Of a stretch of DNA of 64,000 nucleotides, positions 57,479 to 64,000 are shown one piece after another. A model generated the notes under the pieces. It worked only from the letters and a program-made list of their open reading frames with translations, had not been told where the DNA came from and searched no databases. Position 1 is the stretch's first letter. Each line of letters begins with the position of its first letter. The DNA is from Lactobacillus sp. CBA3606 (GTDB lineage Bacteria; Bacillota; Bacilli; Lactobacillales; Lactobacillaceae), in assembly GCF_002970935.1 (NCBI RefSeq), contig NZ_CP027194.1, forward strand, positions 1,054,001-1,118,000, in the 5' to 3' direction. The position numbers and the translations under genes are program-made.

Positions 57479-57997
57479 TCATTTACCAAGCAATTTCTTT
57501 GTGAAAATCTCAATAGAATCTCCATTAGATCGTATTTTTTCAACCGAGATGCTCTTAACATCTGCAGAAACATTACCTATCTGCTTATTCAATTCATCCG
57601 CCAATTCGACTGCTTTTTCTGGAGTTAATCCCTGTGCAATTGTGATATGTGGTACATATTTTTTATATCTAAGTTCGTGAGCCGAAAATATAGAACAATC
57701 ATATAGACTTCGATGTAGGCTGCTAATTTTATTCTTACTTTTTCCGATTTCTAACCAAACATATCCATTTTCATAATCACCAGACACTTTAGAGATATCT
57801 ATTGAAAAAGCTGGCACATCATGGCTCACTTCACAAAGGGAATCAAATATTAACCCATTCTCCGATTCACTCTCAAACGGGAAAATTAAAGAAATATGTG
57901 GTCTGACATGTGCATATAACGAATCATACTTTTGCCTAATTCTTTGTACTTGATTAATATTATCAAAATCAGGAAATATTAGGACTGAACGCTCCAA
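57479..57997 (-). CDS. 2H phosphoesterase family protein (2'-5' RNA ligase-like)
   Basis: The 172-residue protein has two HxS/T motifs, HISL at H34 and HITI at H117, spaced as in 2H phosphoesterases (LigT/YjcG/YjcH type), which cleave 2',3'- or 1'',2''-cyclic phosphates. It is notably AT-rich compared with neighbours and lies just after the insertion-sequence cluster, suggesting recent acquisition. The start is TTG at 57997, five bases after GAGGTGA. The substrate could be a cyclic nucleotide or tRNA-splicing-type product; not determinable. Confidence 0.85.
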   Translation of the reverse strand: MERSVLIFPDFDNINQVQRIRQKYDSLYAHVRPHISLIFPFESESENGLIFDSLCEVSHDVPAFSIDISKVSGDYENGYVWLEIGKSKNKISSLHRSLYDCSIFSAHELRYKKYVPHITIAQGLTPEKAVELADELNKQIGNVSADVKSISVEKIRSNGDSIEIFTKKLLGK

Positions 57998-58140
57998 TTA
58001 TCTCACCTCTGTATAATTGTCAATTAATTTCGAGAAATTTAACCAGACTGGAGAATCCACTTTTGAAGCATATTCTTCAGAGACACTAATAATATACTTT
58101 TTTAAAAAATGGATATACTATTAATCCCAACAAGGACCGT

Positions 58141-59337
58141 TTATTTCGTTAATTGATCTAAACAGGTGATGATATTTTGGACCGCTCGCTGAACATATTT
58201 CGGATCAGTCGCCAAGTTTAACCGCACAAAGCCTTGATCATTGGCACTGAACCACTCACCAAAATCAACTGCAAGGCCACACTTGGCTTGAATGAATTCC
58301 CGCGTGTATTCCGGCGCAATGTAGCCCCGAATATCCAACCAGGTGAGATAAGTCCCTTGCAACTCGGCCACGACGATTTTAGGCGCATGCGCCGCTAGCT
58401 CAGTTCGTAAGTAATGATAGTTAGCGCGCACAATGGCTAAGATTTGATCCAGCCAGGCTGCCCCAGACCGATAAGCTGCCTCTCCCGCCGTTTGGCCTAA
58501 GACATTAACTTCGGTTTGATTGTTGCGGGTATTAAAGGCATCATATTGTTGCCGCAAAACGTCATTAGGAATAATCACGTGTGAATTGAGCAAACAAGCC
58601 ACATTAAAGGTCTTAGATGGCGAGTTCACAACAATCACCCGGTCAGCAAACCGACCATCCGCAACCGTTAAAGCTGACACAAACGGATGATCATCCGGAT
58701 CAATCTCAATATCTTGGTGAATTTCATCAGAAATAACCAGGACATGATATTGTTCACATAACGCCAATAACCGGGTCTCTTCCGCCACTGTCCAAATGCG
58801 GCCAACTGGATTATGCGGCGAACATTGAATAAATAGGCGCACTTCATTTGCTTTAATTTTACGTTCGACATCATCAAAATCAATCGTGTAATGTCCCGCC
58901 GTATTCGTTAACTCTGACGTCACTAACTGCCGATGGTTATCTTGAATCGCATTAAAGAACGGATAATACACTGGCGTCAAGATTAGGACGCCGTCACCCG
59001 GTTGAGTATAGGTGTTCACCAACGCATATAAGGAATTCACAACCCCGGTTCCAAACCGTAGCCAATCCTTTTGTAACGTCAAGCCATGCCGGTCTTGTTC
59101 CCAATTGAAAAATGCCTCGTAATAACTATCTGGCGTATATGAATAGCCATAGATACCGTGCGCCACCCGCGCAGTTAACGCATCCGTGACTGCCGTGGGC
59201 ACTTTAAACTCCATATCTGCCACCCACATTGCAATTAAATCCTTGTCTCCATAACGTTCCGCTAATGCGTCCCATTTTAACGAATTGGTATTCAGCCGAT
59301 TCGTTGCGTATTGTGCAATAAAAGCTGCCTGATCCAT
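58141..59337 (-). CDS. MalY/PatB-type C-S lyase aminotransferase
   Basis: PLP enzyme of 398 residues. The N-terminus NRLNTNSLKWD...MWVADMEFKVP is diagnostic of MalY/PatB cystathionine beta-lyases; further motifs are HNPVGRIW, VISDEIHQDIE and the PLP lysine in NSPSKTFNVACL. These enzymes split cystathionine or cysteine conjugates to homocysteine or thiol, pyruvate and ammonia. AAGGAG lies eight bases before the ATG at 59337. A terminator-like hairpin sits in the leader upstream. Confidence 0.92.
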   Translation of the reverse strand: MDQAAFIAQYATNRLNTNSLKWDALAERYGDKDLIAMWVADMEFKVPTAVTDALTARVAHGIYGYSYTPDSYYEAFFNWEQDRHGLTLQKDWLRFGTGVVNSLYALVNTYTQPGDGVLILTPVYYPFFNAIQDNHRQLVTSELTNTAGHYTIDFDDVERKIKANEVRLFIQCSPHNPVGRIWTVAEETRLLALCEQYHVLVISDEIHQDIEIDPDDHPFVSALTVADGRFADRVIVVNSPSKTFNVACLLNSHVIIPNDVLRQQYDAFNTRNNQTEVNVLGQTAGEAAYRSGAAWLDQILAIVRANYHYLRTELAAHAPKIVVAELQGTYLTWLDIRGYIAPEYTREFIQAKCGLAVDFGEWFSANDQGFVRLNLATDPKYVQRAVQNIITCLDQLTK

Positions 59338-59363
59338 ATCAAAAACTCCTTCCAACCGACACC

Positions 59364-59412
59364 TAAAAGAAAAGACCTCGTCCTCATTACAAGAACGACG
59401 TCTCACCTTCAT
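59364..59412 (-). promoter_or_regulatory. Terminator-like leader hairpin upstream of the C-S lyase gene
   Basis: On the minus strand a stem AGAC-TCGT-CT / AG-ACGA-GTCT is followed by TTTTCTTTT, 30 bases before the gene's ribosome site. A short in-frame ORF (MKVRRRSCNEDEVFSFRCRL, from 59412) spans it and has Arg, Ser and Cys codons. It may be an attenuator; no ribosome site is clear for the ORF. Confidence 0.55.
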
Positions 59413-59488
59413 CGTGTCACTTTTCTCATTAATATATCATCTTTTAAGTTAAATCTAATTTACAACGGACTTAACTAAATGTCAATCC

Positions 59489-60001
59489 TTACTCCACGCT
59501 GAACTGCGGCGTGGCCGGGATGTCATACTTGGCAATTTGCTGGTCAGTAACCGGAAATGCCCCGGCCACCAAAAAACGCTTTGCTTGCATCACCATCGGT
59601 GAACTATTCGCCCAATTTAATTGCGTTAAGGGCATTCGCGCAGCCCCGGCCGATAAAGCAGCCGTAAAAGCGGGCCGTTTCGTCATTAACGTGCCCCCAA
59701 CGGGTTCCAACAAGTAAAATGTACTAATAATATGGCGTTGGCGCTGGGCAGTTGTGGGATCTGAATCCGGTATTATAAACTGAACCGTCCCTAATTGACG
59801 CTCAATTGTGGTACGTAAGCCCGTTTCCATCACGGTAATTTGATTAACTGTTTCATTCAAAGTGGCATGGGGTGTAATGGCCGCTGTCGGTAAATCATAA
59901 CGATTGGTAAATGGTCCCGTTAGACATTTGGTTACGACTAAAGTGGTCTCATCACCAATGACGCCACAAACGACTAACGGATTAATTTGTTCGACTATCA
60001 T
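59489..60001 (-). CDS. Nudix-fold-like protein with degenerate box
   Basis: The 170-residue protein has a region LPTAAITPHATLNETVNQITVMETGL that lines up with the Nudix box (GG...E...REVxEETG) but has lost the glycines, the arginine and most glutamates, keeping only ETGL. A preceding beta-strand pattern (VVCGVIGDETTLVVTKCLTG) fits the fold. It is therefore unlikely to be a pyrophosphohydrolase; a binding or regulatory role is possible. Unsure call. AAGGAAG lies seven bases before the ATG. Confidence 0.6.
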   Translation of the reverse strand: MIVEQINPLVVCGVIGDETTLVVTKCLTGPFTNRYDLPTAAITPHATLNETVNQITVMETGLRTTIERQLGTVQFIIPDSDPTTAQRQRHIISTFYLLEPVGGTLMTKRPAFTAALSAGAARMPLTQLNWANSSPMVMQAKRFLVAGAFPVTDQQIAKYDIPATPQFSVE

Positions 60002-60211
60002 CGGTTCGCTTCCTTTACAGGTTAACCTATTAATTTTATTATCTGATACTATTAATTACTCTTTAAATATCCAAAAAATTGTGACATTTTTATTTTAACG
60101 CTTTCCTGGGCTAACTCAAACTAAAAACTGGCTTAAATCCAAATATTTAATAACTTTTATTATTTCATCCCCAAAACAACCAATTTTCAACCCGGCTACA
60201 TCGCTAATCGA

Positions 60212-60248
60212 CAAAAAAAGACGCTAACCTTAAAAAGGCTAACGTCAA
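60212..60248 (-). terminator. Terminator of the 212-aa membrane protein gene
   Basis: On the minus strand stem GACGTTAGCC / GGTTAGCGTC with one mismatch around TTTTTAA, then T7. Confidence 0.85.
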
Positions 60249-60256
60249 ACAACTGC

Positions 60257-60895
60257 TTATTCAGCTTGAATATCGGTCGTATTAATAAAGGACTGTGCGG
60301 GTACACGAATTAACCAGCGACTCATCGCTTGATGCCCAACTCGGACGCCTAACCCATTCCAAAAAGTGGGTTGATACGTGGCTGTCATCTTCACCACGTA
60401 CGCCTTTTCATGCCGTTGGTCTTGCTTAACCAAGGCTTGATGCGACCACGGAATACCAGCATCCGCAATTTTAACTTGTTTTAAACTACTAATCACCGTT
60501 GCTTTGTTACTAGAGACGGTATATTTCGCATTCTTAACCCAGTAGTTATAAATATGCACGGGTTTCTTCGTCGTGCCCCGGTCAACGGCCACATAATATG
60601 AGCCTTTAGTCCCGACACGTAAAACCAATGGTTCATAACGATAAGTTACTTTAACCGTCTTTTGATCATTTAAACTAACATGATTGCTAAAAGATGCATA
60701 GCCCATCCCGATTAGTAAGCCAAAACTGACAATCAATTCACCAATCGTAATCAATAAATTATTCCACTCAAACGTATGCTGACGCGCCACAATCATTTTA
60801 ATGCGACGAACGCGGATATTATGAAATACCCACACGATTAACGCCAAGACAATAATCCAAGCAATGATTCCAATCCAATTCCATGCAGAAGTCAT
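60257..60895 (-). CDS. Membrane-anchored hypothetical protein (LVIS_2131-like)
   Basis: The 212-residue protein has two N-terminal helices (WIGIIAWIIVLALIVWVFH and LLITIGELIVSFGLLIGMGY) joined by a basic loop (RVRRIK) and a long C-terminal part outside the membrane with beta-rich alternation (VKVTYRYEPLVLRVGTKGSYYVAVDRG). It resembles the lactobacillus family I know as LVIS_2131, of unknown role. No enzyme motif is seen. It is divergent from the next gene. Confidence 0.65.
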   Translation of the reverse strand: MTSAWNWIGIIAWIIVLALIVWVFHNIRVRRIKMIVARQHTFEWNNLLITIGELIVSFGLLIGMGYASFSNHVSLNDQKTVKVTYRYEPLVLRVGTKGSYYVAVDRGTTKKPVHIYNYWVKNAKYTVSSNKATVISSLKQVKIADAGIPWSHQALVKQDQRHEKAYVVKMTATYQPTFWNGLGVRVGHQAMSRWLIRVPAQSFINTTDIQAE

Positions 60896-61093
60896 TGATA
60901 GGCCAACCCTTTCCCGATTTCCTTATTATTATGTTCTAATTGTAAATAATTCACCGCCAAATAACAAGTGATGCTCTCTAAATTAACCCAAGTTCTAAGA
61001 AACTCAGATTGTGAAAAATATCACTGAAACCTCCCAATGTAATCGAATTCATGGTAAAATAATACTATCAACTTGTAGAAAGAAGGCATACCG

Positions 61094-61408
61094 ATGATCG
61101 CATCACTTATTTACTGGGTTGTTGTCGTAGGATTAATTGTCTGGGGTGTTTGGATGGCAATTTTGTCGGCCTATTGGGCCCGTCATCAACAAAACGGCAA
61201 TTTATTCTTTATTGCAATTATGAATACATTAGGCTTACTAGCTGGACTATTAGTTTGGTGGGTCTTCAATCATCAAAACTGGCAATACTACTGGTTATCT
61301 AGTACCGTCAACACGTCAAACTTACTAGGCCTGATCCTAATTTGTTACGTGGTTCTAATCGTGATTGAATTCATTCAAGGTCGCGGCATTAAACCTGAAA
61401 AGGCTTAA
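61094..61408 (+). CDS. Small membrane protein, 104 aa
   Basis: Three hydrophobic helices (LIYWVVVVGLIVWGVWMAILSA, FFIAIMNTLGLLAGLLVWWVF and LLGLILICYVVLIVIEFI) and a short basic tail. An AAGAAGG site precedes the ATG. Unrecognised; its tandem helices resemble small integral membrane proteins of the lactobacilli. Confidence 0.7.
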   Translation: MIASLIYWVVVVGLIVWGVWMAILSAYWARHQQNGNLFFIAIMNTLGLLAGLLVWWVFNHQNWQYYWLSSTVNTSNLLGLILICYVVLIVIEFIQGRGIKPEKA

Positions 61409-61443
61409 TAAAAAACGTTTGGGTTAGTCCCAAACGTTTTTTT
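61408..61443 (+). terminator. Terminator after the 104-aa membrane protein gene
   Basis: Perfect stem AAAACGTTTGGG / CCCAAACGTTTT with T7, one base after the stop. Confidence 0.9.
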
Positions 61444-61525
61444 ATCGTCTTAATGAGAACGGTTTCATCAACTGACTAACCTAATTCATAACCCTTATGC
61501 ATCGTTATTTTATGACCAATATCCT

Positions 61526-63256
61526 TTAGCGCGTCTTAGACACCGTTAAGGCAAAGCCATCCCTCGCAATTTCACCAGCAGTCAATCCCATTGCCATAAT
61601 GACTGTAGCCGTCGTTGGTAGCGACACGGTCGTCGAACCAAGGTTGAACCGTCCGGTGACCGTTTGCGTGGCTGACTGGCGGATTAACTCGAGACAATCG
61701 TCCTCAACGTGCCAACTCAGCTGACTCGTGGCTAAAAATTCAGCCTGGGCTAACCGCCACCGAATCAGTTGCTTAACAAAGGTGCGCACTTGTTGTTCAG
61801 CTACCGTGGGGTGCCAATTCATGCACCGCCGATTATCCGGATCAGCCCCACCAGCCAAGCTGACTTCCGTCCCATAATAAAGACAGGGCGTGCCGGGTAA
61901 TAACATGAGTAGAGTCAATGCAGCTTGTACCCGCCGTTGATTGCCTTGCAAGACCGTCAATAATCGCGGCGTATCATGCGTATCAATCGCATTAAACATC
62001 ACCTGCTGATTTGGCTGTGGATACTGTAACAACTGCAAGTTAGTCTTGTAGATATAGTCTTTTAAGCTTAGCTCACGCTTGAACAACGCCAAAATCGGTT
62101 GCGTTAATGGATAATTCATCACCGCATCAAATTGCCCCTGATTCACTAACGCTTGGCTACTGTGCCACGCTTCACCCAACAAATAAATATCGGGCTTAAC
62201 CTGACGCAACGCCGTACATAGACGGCGCCAAAACCCATGGTCAACTTCATCCGCCACATCAAATCGCCATGCATCAATGTTAAATTGTTCGACCCAATAT
62301 TTGGTAACGGCAATCAAGTAATCCTGTACCGCTGGATTCTGGGTATTTAATTTAGGCATTGCGGCTCCAGTTGCAAAAGTTTCATAGTTTAAGGTCCCCG
62401 TACGCGTATCACGTCCAACCGGCCAGCCGTGAATGTGGAACCAATCGGCAAACCGTGAGGCCGGCCCATTTTTAACCACATCCAGCCATTGCGGTGCTTG
62501 ATCGCCAAAGTGATTGAAGACAGCGTCTAACATAACTTTCATGCCACGCGCATGGACGGCATCCACTAAGGCTTGAAAGTCTTTTTTAGTGCCAAAGTGG
62601 GGGTCAATTTCGAAATGATCAATCGTATCATATTTATGATTTGACGGTGCAGTAAAGAGCGGACATAGATATAACCCATTAATGCCCAAATCAGCCAAAT
62701 CATCTAAATGATCAATAATTCCTTGCAAATCACCGCCATAAAAAGACGTTCTTTTAACCGGATCAACGCCCCACGGTGTCACGTTTTGTGGATCATTAGT
62801 GGCATCGCCATTGGCAAACCGTTCCGGAAAAATCTGATACCAGACCGTCTTTTTTACCCAGGCTGGTGGTAATTGGGCGTCACTAACGTGTAGATAAGGC
62901 AGATGAAAATAGTGACTCGTCGTTTGCCAATTAGTCGCGGTATCCGCAAAAAAGCCATCATCACCGTAGCCTAACGTCTGCCCGGTTAAATCTGTCAATT
63001 TAAACGCATAAATCAACCGGTTCGTCGGCAACGTCAACGGACAAGTCCAGACTTGCTGGGCTGCAGTAACCAGTCCTGGCTGGAGCACCGTCTGCTGGAA
63101 AGGCGCCCCCGCTTGCCATAAATACATATCGGCAAACACGACTTCAACTTTTTGAATATCTTGCCGCGCTGTCTTTAACCGTAATAATAAGTGGTGATCG
63201 GCTAGAATCGCCGTATCTTCACTCTCCGGTCGGTGCAAAATTCCTGCTAATTGCAT
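61526..63256 (-). CDS. GH13 alpha-glucosidase-type enzyme (maltogenic amylase/neopullulanase-like)
   Basis: Cytosolic starch-dextrin hydrolase of 576 residues. A CBM34-like N-terminal domain (about 1-130) precedes a GH13 barrel: VWYQIFPERFANGDATND, the calcium/region-I motif DAVFNHFGDQAP, the nucleophile in WRFDVADEVDH, the acid in LLGEAWHSSQ and the transition-state aspartate in NAIDTHDTPRL, plus a small terminal domain. The order and length match GH13_20 enzymes that split maltodextrins and cyclodextrins. No signal peptide. It stands alone here, not in a maltose operon; a LacI-type operator is near its promoter. Confidence 0.92.
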   Translation of the reverse strand: MQLAGILHRPESEDTAILADHHLLLRLKTARQDIQKVEVVFADMYLWQAGAPFQQTVLQPGLVTAAQQVWTCPLTLPTNRLIYAFKLTDLTGQTLGYGDDGFFADTATNWQTTSHYFHLPYLHVSDAQLPPAWVKKTVWYQIFPERFANGDATNDPQNVTPWGVDPVKRTSFYGGDLQGIIDHLDDLADLGINGLYLCPLFTAPSNHKYDTIDHFEIDPHFGTKKDFQALVDAVHARGMKVMLDAVFNHFGDQAPQWLDVVKNGPASRFADWFHIHGWPVGRDTRTGTLNYETFATGAAMPKLNTQNPAVQDYLIAVTKYWVEQFNIDAWRFDVADEVDHGFWRRLCTALRQVKPDIYLLGEAWHSSQALVNQGQFDAVMNYPLTQPILALFKRELSLKDYIYKTNLQLLQYPQPNQQVMFNAIDTHDTPRLLTVLQGNQRRVQAALTLLMLLPGTPCLYYGTEVSLAGGADPDNRRCMNWHPTVAEQQVRTFVKQLIRWRLAQAEFLATSQLSWHVEDDCLELIRQSATQTVTGRFNLGSTTVSLPTTATVIMAMGLTAGEIARDGFALTVSKTR

Positions 63257-63276
63257 GCCTAGTCATCCTCTTTTTA

Positions 63277-63288
63277 GTAACCGGTTAC
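63277..63288. promoter_or_regulatory. LacI-type operator, likely MalR-like, near the amylase promoter
   Basis: GTAACCGGTTAC is a perfect 12-base palindrome with a central CCGG, typical of LacI-family operators (TGNAANCGNNTNCA-like). It lies right after the -10 box TAAAAT (63294-63289 on the minus strand), over the expected transcription start of the amylase gene. The regulator itself is not in the window. Confidence 0.6.
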
Positions 63289-63409
63289 ATTTTAACCGGC
63301 TTTAAATTTTTTATCAGCAGTATTAACCGTTGATTTTTGTGTAAATCCCCCCACACAAACGTAATTTAGTGTATCATTTATACCAAATCAACTGAAAGGA
63401 CGTGCATCC

Positions 63410-64000
63410 ATGGAAACACTTTATCGCAGTACCCGCGAAACTGCAAGTCAGACAATGACCAGCTCACAAGCCGTTTTACAGGGACTGACCCCCGACGGCG
63501 GCTTATTTGTCCCCGTTCAACTACCGACCGCCAACTTTGACTTTGATTACTTGGCAACTTTATCTTATCAAGCAGTCGCTTATGAGGTTTTGAAGCTCTT
63601 CTTTACCGATTACACTGAAGCCGAACTCAAAGCCTGTCTCAAAGCAGCTTATGGTGACCAGTTTGATGATCCAGCAATCGCCCCCGTCACGAAACATGGG
63701 CAACAATACTACTTGGAACTCTTTCATGGACCAACGATTGCCTTCAAGGACCTCGCGCTCCAACTATTGCCCCAGCTAATGCTGACAGCGGCTAAAAAGA
63801 ATCACTTAGAATCCGAGGTGGTTATTCTAACCGCTACCTCTGGTGATACTGGTAAAGCGGCCATGGCTGGTTTTGCTGATGTCAATCAAACTAAAATCAT
63901 CGTCTTTTATCCTAAAGACGGCGTTAGCGCCATTCAAAAACAACAGATGGTGACGCAAGCCGGGGCCAATACCTACGTGGTCGCGCTTAATGGGAATTTT
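63410..64000 (+). CDS. thrC: Threonine synthase, partial (cut by window end)
   Basis: PLP enzyme converting O-phosphohomoserine to threonine. The 197 residues seen start METLYRSTRETASQTMTSSQAV and contain GLTPDGGLFVPVQ, the PLP lysine K113 in FHGPTIAFKDLALQ and the TATSGDTGKAAMAGF phosphate loop, all typical of ThrC (full length near 490). No stop occurs before base 64000. An AAAGGA site lies about nine bases before the ATG. Divergent from the amylase gene. Confidence 0.93.
   Translation, partial: METLYRSTRETASQTMTSSQAVLQGLTPDGGLFVPVQLPTANFDFDYLATLSYQAVAYEVLKLFFTDYTEAELKACLKAAYGDQFDDPAIAPVTKHGQQYYLELFHGPTIAFKDLALQLLPQLMLTAAKKNHLESEVVILTATSGDTGKAAMAGFADVNQTKIIVFYPKDGVSAIQKQQMVTQAGANTYVVALNGNF

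Overview
The window is about 64 kb of a low-to-mid GC Gram-positive chromosome. Housekeeping genes resemble the Lactobacillaceae: a PyrR-controlled pyrRBC-carAB-DFE operon, a purEKCSQLFMNHD operon, AddAB/RexAB helicase-nuclease, T-box and guanine riboswitch control, a cytosolic alpha-carbonic anhydrase, and strong AGGAGG-type ribosome binding sites. A Lactiplantibacillus plantarum-like species is my best guess, from gene order only. I saw no rRNA, tRNA, CRISPR array, phage or replication origin.

Layout. 1-2 kb: end of a lysine-pathway pair, with a patA-like aminotransferase broken by a one-base deletion in a C run, dapA, and a 43-residue membrane peptide. 2-3.4 kb: an NAD(P)-binding protein and a GNAT acetyltransferase, divergent. 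3.4-10.8 kb: addA and addB. 10.9-20.6 kb: the complete de novo UMP operon on the minus strand, with two PyrR-type attenuators. 20.9-26.4 kb: a DUF1275 membrane protein, a PucR-type regulator, a guanine-riboswitch-controlled NCS2 permease and an AzgA-type purine permease that seems to use an ATT start codon. 26.5-28.1 kb: a MetE-like methyltransferase behind a methionine T-box. 28.1-39.5 kb: the de novo IMP operon (minus strand) with a PurBox promoter. Pyrimidine synthesis, purine synthesis and purine uptake therefore sit together, each under its own RNA or DNA switch.

39.6-55.2 kb is more varied: two tandem paralogous FMN reductases, one with a PAS-like domain and a tail carrying three ApbE-type flavinylation motifs; a tyrosine phosphatase, carbonic anhydrase, lipase-like hydrolase and asparaginase; a six-gene ABC-transporter cassette with a YtrA-type regulator, bracketed by inverted copies of a ~130-bp repeat; an MFS drug exporter divergent from its TetR regulator, with twin operators and an apparently leaderless tetR; a universal stress protein; a GtrA-like protein; and several small unknown genes.

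55.2-58.1 kb is an insertion-sequence landing zone: an intact-looking ISL3-family element nested in an IS1182-like remnant that abuts an IS30-like remnant, followed by an AT-rich 2H phosphoesterase gene. 58.1-64 kb holds a MalY/PatB-type C-S lyase with a terminator-like leader, a Nudix-like protein with a degenerate box, two membrane proteins, a GH13 maltogenic-amylase-type enzyme and the start of thrC, cut by the window end.

The most unusual items are the triple flavinylation-motif tail (39694-39825), the inverted repeat pair around the ABC cassette, and the ATT start at 25137. All functions are inferred by reading; nothing was searched against a database.
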